IMG/VR virus record: IMGVR_UViG_3300015371_000191
Span: 1-22,980 of that record
DNA length: 22,980 nt
From: a virus
Reading direction: 5' to 3' (one strand)
A program made the translations under genes and the position numbers. The notes beneath the pieces were generated by a model that saw nothing but the letters and a program-made list of their open reading frames with translations, did no database searches and was not told where the DNA came from. Of the stretch, positions 13,872-20,898 are shown piece by piece. The stretch's first letter is position 1, and each line of letters begins with the position of its first letter.

Positions 13872-16058
13872 TCAATTAATCCAGTAGGCGTATCCACGAC
13901 CTCTTGGCTCCTTTCGTATTTGTCCTCTCTCCTCCAGAGTCTGCAATATCGCTGCTGCATCTCTAGATGACAAATGAAACCTCTTCATGATGGTGCTTTT
14001 TAGAGCACCAGGCATTGATTGAACGAACTCGTGTATCCTCTCCAAGAACTTCTCGTGTCGTCCCTTACCAGCGGACACGACGAGATCGATAGAGTTTGGC
14101 CCCCAACGTTGCACGTATGTGGCAGCGTTGGCGATGTCCATTTCCTCAACCATGATGCGCTCATTCTTTGGCTTCTGACGACAGGCAGCAAAGATGACAG
14201 CGATTTTCAACATGCTGCGACTGAGCCTGTCCATCGTCGGAAGCGCCAGGTCTTTAACCAGGCTATCCTGCGCTGTATGCAACATCGTGGTTTCGAGTTG
14301 GGCATTGAATCTCCACGCCTCCGGTGACATGCGTGCGGTGATACGTGGAGTCGCCATGTGTATCTGTCCCCCCAAATTCTGCTTGATTGGGGTGGCGTAA
14401 GTCTCGTAGAGGTCTGCGATCTTGTTTACTATGTGTGGCCTCTTGCTAAGTCCCAAGTGCGTGGGAGGGCCAAGCGGCCTACGATCATCGATGTGTGCGT
14501 TACCAGACACAACGAGGAATCGTGGCAGAAAACCACCCAAGACGAAGTGCTCGTCAATCGACTCAAAGATGCGATCTGGCACACCACCACACAAGAAGAT
14601 GAAAGCTGGAGACTCGATGATGATTGTCTCCTTGCGAAGAAGACGTGTGGTGATGGGAGGGACATCGTACAGGGCTGTCAGCGTCTCCTGAAAGCCTGCA
14701 AGATAGTCCTTCTTCGTCATCGAGTTGAATAGTCCCGATACCTCATCCTTGAAAAAGATGCTGGCCTGGTTGGGCCTGTTCGACAGGCCACTCAGCAATC
14801 CCTCTGCTGTACCATCAGTAGCCACGATGAGTGACGGATCGATCATGATGAGGAAATCCATCGCGAGCCGCATAGCTGTGGTCTTGCGCGTCAGCGTGGA
14901 ATCTCCAAGGATCAGTCCCCAAATGTTGGGCGTGATGGAACCCGCAGAAGTCTCAAGCTTGACAGAAGACGAGACAATCGCACTGAGGACAATCAGCATC
15001 GACATGTCGTGGAAGTCAGGAACTGCATCTGTAGCCTCTGATGCCCAATCTCTGTAGGTATCTAGGAAGGTGCTGGTGACTCGACTGTCACCCTCCTCAA
15101 TCAGAGTGGGCATCTGGATCAATGCAGAACTGATGTCGATGTGTTTATACTCCTGGGCAGCCTTCAACACATCACGCCACAGATGTTCCAGTGGTCTTCC
15201 GTCACGGGCGTACTTGTTGCAAGGCGCTGAGCGTGCAACAACGAAGGTTTCCTCCGATGACATCCCCACTCTGTAACATTCGTGGAGAAGTCGCCAGAGG
15301 ATAGAAGACCAGTTGTCGTTCTCTTCTGGATCCTGTGTATACAGCGCATAGAACGCTGTGTTCCTCAGGAGAGAACTGTATTTGACGATGATTGTCTCTG
15401 GCTCTGCCTGATGCTCGTCGTCAGGAATCGGTGGCTCGTCAGGAGCCAACCTCAACAGAGTTCCATGGCTCACCGGCAGTACCTCGAACACCGCAGCATT
15501 CACGGTTAGCTCGCTCATGCGTTGTAGTTCGATCTGCACAGGTGTGTTGTACTTGTAGTTGGCGGTTAACGGGATACGCATTAGTTGCCCAAGATCCCAT
15601 CCAGATTTGTCCGCGCCAAGGTGATACGCAAGGCGGCGTGAGTAATCTTCAGCCTGATACGATGGGATCTTTGAAGTGAGACGCCAGAACGCCTGCCACC
15701 TACCGGGACTAGACCTCAACACAATAGGAGGTGGATAATCCACGATCATGTCAGGATTCACGGAATCCAGGTCGGCCCACAACAAGTCAGTCTCCTGACA
15801 GTATTCCTTCTTGCGCTCAAACTGATTCAGGAGATTGACACAGAAATACATGTTGTAGTGTCTCTCGTGCTTGAGGATGAAGTTCTCTACTTTGATGGAG
15901 TCTTTGGGCCAATCAAAGAAATGCTGTTGGAAGGTCGTTTTCGGAGATCGTGGATCTGTCACCGCAAGACAGAGAATGCCTACGGTGTCAGAGAACAGCA
16001 ACTCAAAGAACCGGAGTCGCTGAAGGCTCTTGGCTGTACTAGCTGTTCTCTGTGTCAT
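13872..16058 (-). CDS. Primase-helicase (AEP/PrimPol-like domain plus DUF3987-type ATPase)
   Basis: From ATG 16058 the product has 728 residues. The N-terminal ~190 residues look like an archaeo-eukaryotic primase: YFCVNLLNQF, LLWADLDSV (Asp96, Asp98), LRSSPGRWQAFWRL (~115-128) and WDLGQLMRIPLTANYK (Asp155). The middle region is a helicase-like ATPase related to DUF3987 proteins, with a noncanonical P-loop GDSTLTRKTTA (385-395) and Walker B IFFKDEVSGLF (Asp438, Glu439). The C-terminus is a winged-helix (LKSTIMKRFHLSSRDAAAIL). It should make primers and unwind DNA for the polymerase in the same operon. No ribosome binding site precedes ATG 16058; a perfect hairpin ends seven bases upstream. 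A GTG at 16085 would lie in that hairpin. Confidence 0.83.
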   Translation of the reverse strand: MTQRTASTAKSLQRLRFFELLFSDTVGILCLAVTDPRSPKTTFQQHFFDWPKDSIKVENFILKHERHYNMYFCVNLLNQFERKKEYCQETDLLWADLDSVNPDMIVDYPPPIVLRSSPGRWQAFWRLTSKIPSYQAEDYSRRLAYHLGADKSGWDLGQLMRIPLTANYKYNTPVQIELQRMSELTVNAAVFEVLPVSHGTLLRLAPDEPPIPDDEHQAEPETIIVKYSSLLRNTAFYALYTQDPEENDNWSSILWRLLHECYRVGMSSEETFVVARSAPCNKYARDGRPLEHLWRDVLKAAQEYKHIDISSALIQMPTLIEEGDSRVTSTFLDTYRDWASEATDAVPDFHDMSMLIVLSAIVSSSVKLETSAGSITPNIWGLILGDSTLTRKTTAMRLAMDFLIMIDPSLIVATDGTAEGLLSGLSNRPNQASIFFKDEVSGLFNSMTKKDYLAGFQETLTALYDVPPITTRLLRKETIIIESPAFIFLCGGVPDRIFESIDEHFVLGGFLPRFLVVSGNAHIDDRRPLGPPTHLGLSKRPHIVNKIADLYETYATPIKQNLGGQIHMATPRITARMSPEAWRFNAQLETTMLHTAQDSLVKDLALPTMDRLSRSMLKIAVIFAACRQKPKNERIMVEEMDIANAATYVQRWGPNSIDLVVSAGKGRHEKFLERIHEFVQSMPGALKSTIMKRFHLSSRDAAAILQTLEERGQIRKEPRGRGYAYWIN

Positions 16059-16065
16059 GCGGCGA

Positions 16066-16100
16066 GTTGGGCGCGGGCACCCCACAGACCCGCGCCCAAC
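16066..16100 (-). promoter_or_regulatory. Perfect 12-bp hairpin immediately before the primase start
   Basis: GTTGGGCGCGGG (16066-16077) and CCCGCGCCCAAC (16089-16100) are perfectly complementary with an 11-nt loop. On the - strand the hairpin begins 15 bases after the DUF669-like stop and ends seven bases before ATG 16058, where a Shine-Dalgarno would normally be. There is no T-tract. It could be a terminator/attenuator, an mRNA 3'-end stabiliser for the upstream genes, or a protein-binding site controlling primase translation. Confidence 0.75.
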
Positions 16101-16115
16101 GTGGGCTAGATCGAA

Positions 16116-16613
16116 CTAGAGAAGCCCTGACGAAACACCGACGCCGATACTACCGGCAGGCTTCACACCCTTGACGGGATTGTTGAACTCCCCATCAACG
16201 ATGTTGCCCTGGCGATCCTTCTTCGGCTCCTTACCAAGAACCACAACACACTCGCGATCCTTGTAGTCCTCGAAGTCAGGGTCGAACTTCTTGCTTCGCA
16301 CAGTCTCCTCACTCTCTCCGAGTGCGATGAAGAAACGTGCGATCATCCCGTTCATCTTCGCAGCCTTCTGCTGATCGTAGTCCTTGGGGGGAACCACGAA
16401 CTGCTGCCACACCCGACGATTCTCCAGTCCCTCGCCCATGTGCTCGTTGCCCGTGAGCTTGTACTGAATCTTAATCATCGGTGTACCCACAGGCACCTTG
16501 CCTGCGTTCTTCACCGCGTCGAGTGAGATGTCGAACACACGTGCGTTGTAGCGACCCGGTTCCAGTGGCTCAAAGCCACTCAGATCAGAGCCACTGAGGT
16601 CGAGCAATCCCAT
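16116..16613 (-). CDS. DUF669-like ssDNA-binding protein
   Basis: A 165-residue protein starting at ATG 16613. Features of the DUF669/OB-type phage proteins found next to Sak4 ATPases are seen: an N-terminal PGRYNARVFDISLD strand pair, PMIKIQYKLTG, WQQFVVPPKDYDQQKA and ECVVVLGKEPKKDRQG. The C-terminus is Gly/Ser-rich, as in many SSBs, but lacks a clear acidic tip. It follows the RecA-fold ATPase gene by 19 bases. Likely role: coat ssDNA and help the annealing or recombination ATPase. The family link is by pattern and context, not proven. Confidence 0.65.
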   Translation of the reverse strand: MGLLDLSGSDLSGFEPLEPGRYNARVFDISLDAVKNAGKVPVGTPMIKIQYKLTGNEHMGEGLENRRVWQQFVVPPKDYDQQKAAKMNGMIARFFIALGESEETVRSKKFDPDFEDYKDRECVVVLGKEPKKDRQGNIVDGEFNNPVKGVKPAGSIGVGVSSGLL

Positions 16614-16632
16614 GCTCTACCAGCCTTTCTGG

Positions 16633-17451
16633 TTAGGTGAGTTCACCAGCGTCGGACTTGTCCGGCGTGGTGTTGTTCTGGATCATGTCCCACATCATTG
16701 GGATTGTGGGATTGTCCAGTTTTCCTCCGAGAGCACTCGTACGATCCTTCGCTTGCACGCGACGAGTACCCTGGAATTGCAAAGTCCGCTTCAGCTCTCC
16801 TGTGCTGTTGTCGTTGTAGTAGTAACCAACTATATCACAGAAGCCTGGGACTTCCGTTTGGAGCTTCCCTGAAAAACCAGGGTAAACCTTGTTGGGCTGT
16901 CCCTCTTCCTGACGGGTGGCGACACCGCAGCAGAAGATGACGTGACACGGGAGATCACGGAACGCACGCACAAGCTTCCTGATGTGGGAACGGTTGATCC
17001 CGTACTCACGAGGAGATGGAACGTCGATGTCCACCTTGTCAGGATTGCGGGCGTATGCGTCACGCATGATGTACCGCATGTCCACGTCAGCCAACTCATC
17101 GAGCCTGTCGATGGCTACGGTCTTGTAGTGTTCGATCCGCTCAAACCCGTCGTCATCGATGAACTTGGACGAGTGGAGTTTCTCGTAGACCTGATTGAGT
17201 TGGGGGATGGAACGAACAGGGATGACATCGACATCCCTGTGACGCAGCGTGGTCACGCCACCATCGATGTCCAAGATGAGTAGCGGTGCTGTGTCAGGAT
17301 GATCCTCTGCTGTACCGGCGAGCCACGTCTTACCAACACCAGGCTCACCATACAACAGGAGATTGAGCGTGTCTACGATGTCAGACGGTTGCTTGACTTC
17401 CAGTGACTCACGTAGCGAAAGCTCTGACTTATCAGAGGTAGCTGTCGCCAT
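16633..17451 (-). CDS. Sak4-like RecA-fold ATPase (AAA_24 type)
   Basis: ATG 17451, with GGAG five bases upstream, gives 272 residues; GTG 17454 is the alternative. Walker A is LLLYGEPGVGKTW (Lys41), strand 2 is LLILDIDGGVTTL (Asp61, Asp63), and a later VAIDRLDELAD and VIFCCGVATRQEEG fit the RecA-like core of phage Sak4/AAA_24 proteins. Such proteins promote single-strand annealing, usually beside an SSB-like gene, as here. It overlaps the upstream gene by 20 nt. It probably works with the DUF669-like protein, the Cas4-like nuclease and the RuvC-like resolvase in recombination-dependent replication or repair. Confidence 0.8.
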   Translation of the reverse strand: MATATSDKSELSLRESLEVKQPSDIVDTLNLLLYGEPGVGKTWLAGTAEDHPDTAPLLILDIDGGVTTLRHRDVDVIPVRSIPQLNQVYEKLHSSKFIDDDGFERIEHYKTVAIDRLDELADVDMRYIMRDAYARNPDKVDIDVPSPREYGINRSHIRKLVRAFRDLPCHVIFCCGVATRQEEGQPNKVYPGFSGKLQTEVPGFCDIVGYYYNDNSTGELKRTLQFQGTRRVQAKDRTSALGGKLDNPTIPMMWDMIQNNTTPDKSDAGELT

Positions 17452-17869
17452 CACTCTCCGATCCTGTGATGATGTTTGACATAACTACGGGGATGCGTCC
17501 CTCGTTTACCGGAGCTGCAACCCCTCCGGTAGCAGTTGGCACCCCCGTAGTCTTGATCGCCCCATTGTGGGACAAGAGATTGATCTCATGCACCAGCGCG
17601 AAGATCAGATGTAGATTACACAACACCTGACCACGCAGCCTGTGGTGACTAGGACAGTGGCACCCGGAAGACTCACAGGGCATACTTCGACCATCACTGT
17701 TGGCCGGGTAAACTAGGTGGTTCTTAGGCAGTTTCCCATAGTGGGTGTGGATGCGCCCCAGTTTGCGCCGCACCCCCTGTGCGGTCTTGCCATCCCCAGG
17801 GGCCGGTTTCTGAGATTTGTTAGCCTTTTTAGCATACAAGGCTGCAATCTGTTCAGGAGTCAGTGGCAT
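17432..17869 (-). CDS. Zinc-binding-type conserved hypothetical protein
   Basis: A 145-residue protein from ATG 17869. The N-terminus is Lys-rich (LYAKKANKSQKPAPGDGKTA). The central Cys/His cluster PCESSGCHCPSHHRLRGQVLC (split: Cys65, Cys70, Cys72, His75, Cys84, His87) could bind one or two zinc ions, followed by a hydrophobic helix LIFALVHEINLL. I do not recognise the family. It overlaps the Sak4-like gene by 20 nt, which suggests a role linked to DNA recombination. Function unknown. Confidence 0.6.
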   Translation of the reverse strand: MPLTPEQIAALYAKKANKSQKPAPGDGKTAQGVRRKLGRIHTHYGKLPKNHLVYPANSDGRSMPCESSGCHCPSHHRLRGQVLCNLHLIFALVHEINLLSHNGAIKTTGVPTATGGVAAPVNEGRIPVVMSNIITGSESDGDSYL

Positions 17870-18076
17870 TTATTCTTTCTCTACAGGTGTCTCGGCACTG
17901 AAGTTACCAACAAGCGCGAGCACACTGAGGATGGTGACGTATAGCACGTATCGACCGAAGAAGACCGTGAGGATTGCGGCTACGACCAGCGTCCAAAAGA
18001 AGAACGCGCGTCTGTCACGTGACGAGAACTTCGTCACTAGCCAGTCGGGTGGGCCGTAGAAGATCCGCGCGATCAA
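17870..18076 (-). CDS. Small two-span membrane protein (TTG start)
   Basis: The start at 18076 is a TTG, three bases after the upstream stop, with GGAAAG nine bases before it. The 68-residue product has two hydrophobic segments, FFFWTLVVAAILTVFF (~25-40) and YVLYVTILSVLALVG (~43-57), with a basic N-terminus (SSRDRR) and acidic C-terminus (ETPVEKE). Stop and next start abut (17870/17869). A membrane protein inside a recombination cluster is unexpected. It could anchor replication proteins or act in lysis timing; nothing is diagnostic. An internal GTG start is possible. Confidence 0.55.
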   Translation of the reverse strand: MIARIFYGPPDWLVTKFSSRDRRAFFFWTLVVAAILTVFFGRYVLYVTILSVLALVGNFSAETPVEKE

Positions 18077-18079
18077 TAG

Positions 18080-18604
18080 CTAAATCTTTCCGTGTACAAC
18101 GATCCCGTTTTCCCTTGCACATCTCTTGCAGTATCCCTTGCTGTCCTCTTCGATCTTGACTTCGTGCTCTCTACATACTGAGCAGAGGTTCTCTGCTTTT
18201 ATCAGTATGCTTACATCGTCGATCCATCTCTCTATCTTCTTTCTGCCCAGCTTGTACCCACGAGCCAGGTCACGTTCCAACTCTGCTCGCTCGCGCATGT
18301 ATTGCCTGATCGCTACCATGACAGTATCTTTCTTCTCTGTCTTTTCGATCTCCCCAAGGATGTCAGGGAACGGATGCGCCAGTCTCTTGACGTCAGCAAG
18401 CTCTTTTGTGAACTCCCCGATGAGCTTCATCAGTTCACCAGGGTTGTTCTCGTCATCGCTGTACGCACAGGCAAGAATCTTCTCACGCAACGTGATCAGC
18501 AGTTCGCTCTTCTCCCTGATGATTTCAAGTTGATTGAGCTGGGTCTTCTTGGTTGCCAAGTCCCTTGTCTTGCTTTGATATACCTTCTTACTTATCTTGC
18601 CCAT
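18080..18604 (-). CDS. Coiled-coil protein with C-terminal Cys4 zinc ribbon
   Basis: A 174-residue protein from ATG 18604, which is preceded by the CAAACGGGAGAG cassette two bases upstream. Residues 1-135 are mostly charged helix with coiled-coil character (KTQLNQLEIIREKSELLITL, RERAELERDLARGYKLG). Residues 141-162 form CSVC...YCKRC, a four-Cys zinc ribbon or knuckle. This architecture fits a dimeric nucleic-acid-binding or adaptor protein. Family not recognised. Confidence 0.65.
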   Translation of the reverse strand: MGKISKKVYQSKTRDLATKKTQLNQLEIIREKSELLITLREKILACAYSDDENNPGELMKLIGEFTKELADVKRLAHPFPDILGEIEKTEKKDTVMVAIRQYMRERAELERDLARGYKLGRKKIERWIDDVSILIKAENLCSVCREHEVKIEEDSKGYCKRCARENGIVVHGKI

Positions 18605-18606
18605 GA

Positions 18607-18618
18607 CTCTCCCGTTTG
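18607..18618 (-). promoter_or_regulatory. Start-associated cassette CAAACGGGAGAG (copy 1)
   Basis: The - strand 12-mer CAAACGGGAGAG ends two bases before ATG 18604 and includes the Shine-Dalgarno GGGAG. Identical 12-mers precede ATG 20869 and ATG 21078. The identity extends beyond what ribosome pairing needs, since CAAAC is also conserved. Confidence 0.7.
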
Positions 18619-18635
18619 GGTTATCGAGGCCACAC

Positions 18636-18767
18636 CTACCGCAGCTTGTCGTACATGTAATCCCGCCACTCCTGGCGGCGCTGCTCGGCCCTGTCGTTCC
18701 ACCAGCAGAGAGCGATCAGACCAAGGAAGAGCAGGAACCCTAGCACGGACTCGATGTATTCAGACAT
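18636..18767 (-). CDS. 43-aa single-span membrane microprotein
   Basis: ATG 18767 follows the previous stop with no gap (TAGATG). The product starts MSEYIESVLGFLLFLGLIAL, giving one transmembrane span at ~7-23, then a strongly charged helix (NDRAEQRRQEWRDYMYDKLR). The topology should be Nout-Cin with a basic cytoplasmic helix. AAGGG lies about eight bases upstream, inside the preceding gene. It is too short for automatic calling but fits the gap exactly. Function unknown. Confidence 0.62.
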   Translation of the reverse strand: MSEYIESVLGFLLFLGLIALCWWNDRAEQRRQEWRDYMYDKLR

Positions 18768-18887
18768 CTATTTGCCCTTGCGCTTACCAGGGTTTGCGTT
18801 GGTGATTTTGGCTGCGCTTGTCTTGCTTTTGCCCTGCCTACGTAGGGCATGGTACTTACTCCAATTCTTAACCTGTTTACCTGGCAT
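18768..18887 (-). CDS. 39-aa highly basic microprotein
   Basis: ATG 18887 to TAG 18768. The product starts MPGKQVKNWSKYHALRRQGK and ends NPGKRKGK; about a third of residues are Lys or Arg and there is almost no hydrophobic core. It probably binds nucleic acid or is disordered. It begins six bases after the nuclease stop, with a weak AGG nearby, and abuts the next microprotein. Support comes from the exact tiling between neighbours. Function unknown. Confidence 0.55.
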   Translation of the reverse strand: MPGKQVKNWSKYHALRRQGKSKTSAAKITNANPGKRKGK

Positions 18888-18893
18888 TATCTG

Positions 18894-20153
18894 CTACCTA
18901 TCTCTTGTTCGTGTGTAGTTGTCTGCGAGGAGTGCTTCCCAATCACCGCCGTCTTCCTTGGCTAGACACGGCGCTCGGAATGCACAGTTGAGGCAACGAT
19001 GATCGTTCGACAGATTCGGGTAGATGCGAAGATTGGGGTCTAGCATGTCCATCGCCTCTTGATACGCACGGTATCCTGCGTTCTTGAGTTGATGTCTGTT
19101 CCTCCGCTCTAGCTTGCGGATGAAGAACTGCTCGTCACCTATCTCCTGCACGTACCTGACGTACTCCTGGTGCTTCTCAGGCAGCGAGTCGAAGTCGATC
19201 GAGTTGGCCTGCATGAACTCTTCAAGCATCTCCCACGTGGTTGACTCGTTGTTTCTGTCAACGGAGAAGAGGCCACCGCGTACCATCGTTGGGGGCTTGG
19301 GATACGTTTTGCGGAGTACATTGTATACACACTCCTCCATTTCCTGACCAGCGTAGGGCAGCCCGTAATACTTGGCTTCAACCTGCGCTGCATAGAGATA
19401 GGACGTGACCTGCTCATCAGTCTCCAACTTCCTGAAGAAGTCTTCATCTATGCGAGAGCTGGTCTTGTGGTCAATCACTCCTAGCTTACCATTTGGTTTG
19501 GCCCAAATGGCATCCATCCTACCTCTCTGATGGACTTCCAACACTTTGCCGTAGTTGGGTGAGTGCTTGCGTAGATCGACAGCTTGAAGAATGGTGTCGT
19601 GCTCGTAGTCCCAGATCGGGATGGAGAAGTCGTGCTCACACACAAGCACTTCAAAGTTGTCGCGCATTTCAGCGAACTTCTTGTACGCTGTCATCATCTG
19701 AATCCCTAGCTCTTTAAGCTCGTCGTACTCCAACGAGTCAGCATCGGGGATGATGTCCTCTAGCCCACGCACCACCCATAGGTGTTCGCCCTTGTGTTCC
19801 ATGGGGCGGGGATTAAGGTCGTATACACGATCTAGCCACTCTTCTGTGACTGTCCCGCCGCGCCACTGAACGTCGAACCATGTGAGCCATGCTTCGACAG
19901 GATCCCGGCGCAGGCCAGGTGTGTAGTATTGCTCTAAGGCCCAGTGTATTCCGGTGCCAAACCACAAGTCTGTGTTGACACCATGTATGTCCGCGCGCAG
20001 AGACAGGTTATGTCTCGCGGGACTAGTCCAATCGAAGTATCTACGACACCGCTTGAAGGATCCCCGATCCGAATTGTGAATCGGGATCACTTCGTACTTC
20101 GATGGAATTTTTGGAGGCTGCCACAGACCTTGCGCTATCTGTGTTTCTGTCAC
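18894..20153 (-). CDS. Cas4/AddB-like PD-(D/E)XK nuclease with iron-sulfur cluster
   Basis: GTG 20153 with GGAG nine bases upstream; 419 residues. The PD-(D/E)XK core has GTGIHWALE (His70), GRMDAIWAKPNGKLGVIDHK (Asp214, Asp228, Lys230; here motif II is D and III is HK) and a helix with QVTSYLYAAQ. Cys36 (FKRCRRYFDW) together with Cys387, Cys390 and Cys396 (HRCLNCAFRAPC) forms the split four-Cys 4Fe-4S pattern of Cas4, AddB and related RecB-family exonucleases. It probably resects DNA ends to make ssDNA for the Sak4-like annealase. It is the first gene after the promoter and structured leader at 20200-20302. Confidence 0.87.
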   Translation of the reverse strand: MTETQIAQGLWQPPKIPSKYEVIPIHNSDRGSFKRCRRYFDWTSPARHNLSLRADIHGVNTDLWFGTGIHWALEQYYTPGLRRDPVEAWLTWFDVQWRGGTVTEEWLDRVYDLNPRPMEHKGEHLWVVRGLEDIIPDADSLEYDELKELGIQMMTAYKKFAEMRDNFEVLVCEHDFSIPIWDYEHDTILQAVDLRKHSPNYGKVLEVHQRGRMDAIWAKPNGKLGVIDHKTSSRIDEDFFRKLETDEQVTSYLYAAQVEAKYYGLPYAGQEMEECVYNVLRKTYPKPPTMVRGGLFSVDRNNESTTWEMLEEFMQANSIDFDSLPEKHQEYVRYVQEIGDEQFFIRKLERRNRHQLKNAGYRAYQEAMDMLDPNLRIYPNLSNDHRCLNCAFRAPCLAKEDGGDWEALLADNYTRTRDR

Positions 20154-20199
20154 TCACTCAGCTCCCGTGCTTGTGCGTGAGACGTGCCAGATGAATTAT

Positions 20200-20256
20200 G
20201 CGGTTCTGGTGGGAGAGCGCAATTGCCTAGGCGAGGGGGGAACCGCGCTCTCCCAC
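20200..20256 (-). promoter_or_regulatory. Structured leader: 12-bp stem with competing 7-bp pairing
   Basis: In the predicted 5' leader of the nuclease gene, GTGGGAGAGCGC pairs perfectly with GCGCTCTCCCAC (20245-20256 with 20209-20220; loop 24 nt, containing the palindrome GCCTAGGC at 20225-20232). A second pairing, GCGGTTC with GAACCGC (20240-20246 with 20200-20206), starts inside the first loop and closes after the first stem. The two overlap by two bases, so they are alternatives or form a pseudoknot. This looks like a regulated leader or a strong mRNA cap. Confidence 0.65.
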
Positions 20257-20262
20257 AGACGC

Positions 20263-20291
20263 CCGAAGGGGGGATACTATCACACCTTCGG
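20263..20291 (-). promoter_or_regulatory. Operator-like palindrome centred on the -10 box
   Basis: CCGAAGG (20263-20269) and CCTTCGG (20285-20291) are inverted 7-bp half-sites with a 15-bp spacer. The centre is base 20277, inside the -10 hexamer at 20274-20279. Half-site centres are 22 bp apart, about two helical turns, which suits a dimeric repressor on one face of the DNA. Confidence 0.5.
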
Positions 20292-20302
20292 CCGGGAGTC
20301 AA
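20274..20302 (-). promoter_or_regulatory. Sigma-A-type promoter for the nuclease-to-lysis operon
   Basis: On the - strand, TTGACT (20302-20297) is followed after exactly 17 bases by TAGTAT (20279-20274), with TGA directly before it, so it is also an extended -10. TTGACT matches TTGACA at five of six positions. Transcription would begin near 20267, giving a leader of about 113 nt before GTG 20153. It lies in the largest gene-free gap of the - strand block (20154-20322). Confidence 0.65.
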
Positions 20303-20322
20303 GGCCGGTCATTAGGATTTCG

Positions 20323-20664
20323 CTATGAATCCCCAGGCTCGATGCCTCCGTCACTTCCCGTGGAGTTCTCGACTTTGCTGAGAGTCGCAATCAGCTTGCC
20401 TATCTCGATTCCCACACAGATCCCATGGCGCACAGATTGCATTGCCCACGGTGCTGTGGCATGGATGACCTCGTGTGGAATTGACGTGTGTATGTCGAGG
20501 ATCTGTTTGATGGTGTCTGCGAACAACACAGGGTTGAGGCCAAACTGTAGACACTCAGCGAAGATACGTGTTTCGGGATCGTCTCTGTCGAACTCCAACA
20601 ACACGTTGTTGTGAACCGCAGACACTCTGTCAAACGCTTGCTCGACTTCAGTCTCAGTGAGCAT
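20323..20664 (-). CDS. Hypothetical protein, mostly helical
   Basis: I prefer ATG 20664 (MLTETEVEQAFDRVSAVHNN..., 113 residues), which overlaps the previous stop by 11 nt and has GGTGAG seven bases upstream. GTG 20688 and ATG 20679 in the same frame are possible. The protein is largely helical, with VLFADTIKQILDIHTSIPHE and a Gly-containing hydrophobic helix VRHGICVGIEIGKLIATL that may be buried rather than membrane-spanning. The C-terminus is Gly/Asp-rich. No family recognised. It is the last gene before the gap with the internal promoter. Confidence 0.58.
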   Translation of the reverse strand: MLTETEVEQAFDRVSAVHNNVLLEFDRDDPETRIFAECLQFGLNPVLFADTIKQILDIHTSIPHEVIHATAPWAMQSVRHGICVGIEIGKLIATLSKVENSTGSDGGIEPGDS

Positions 20665-20869
20665 CGGTTGTCTCACCATCCTCTTCACGTTCAGTTAGCT
20701 CACTCGCCTTGATGTCCACACGGATGATCGTGCCTGCCCAATACACCTTGTACTGGGCCGTGTCGATGCGGAATGGTGCAGGTCTGTGTGCGACCTCGTT
20801 GATGTCACTCAACAGACGACTAGAGATTCCCAAGTCGAAATCCCACTTGAAGGGCAAGCCTATTTCCAT
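20654..20869 (-). CDS. Small hypothetical protein
   Basis: ATG 20869 is chosen because the CAAACGGGAGAG cassette ends five bases upstream; the open frame to 20941 overlaps the end of the preceding gene. The 71-residue product starts MEIGLPFKWDFDLGISSRLL, has a beta-rich middle (YKVYWAGTIIRVDIKA) and an acidic end (ELTEREEDGETTDAH). No family recognised. It overlaps the following gene by 11-35 nt depending on that start. Confidence 0.62.
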   Translation of the reverse strand: MEIGLPFKWDFDLGISSRLLSDINEVAHRPAPFRIDTAQYKVYWAGTIIRVDIKASELTEREEDGETTDAH

Positions 20870-20874
20870 GTTGT

Positions 20875-20886
20875 CTCTCCCGTTTG
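20875..20886 (-). promoter_or_regulatory. Start-associated cassette CAAACGGGAGAG (copy 2)
   Basis: The same 12-mer as at 18607-18618, here five bases before ATG 20869. It lies in the 29-nt gap after the 59-residue gene and fixes the start of the 71-residue gene. Confidence 0.7.
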
Positions 20887-20898
20887 TATTGATTGGTG

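Noticed and set aside
13868-13960. Longer start for the small beta-rich gene at 13960
   Set aside because: The added part lies wholly inside the primase winged-helix region and has a composition unlike a protein start; ATG 13867 is four bases after the primase stop.
18894-20153. A CRISPR-associated Cas4 gene indicating a phage CRISPR system
   Set aside because: No Cas1/Cas2 or repeat array is in the window, and Cas4-like nucleases are common in phage recombination modules without CRISPR.
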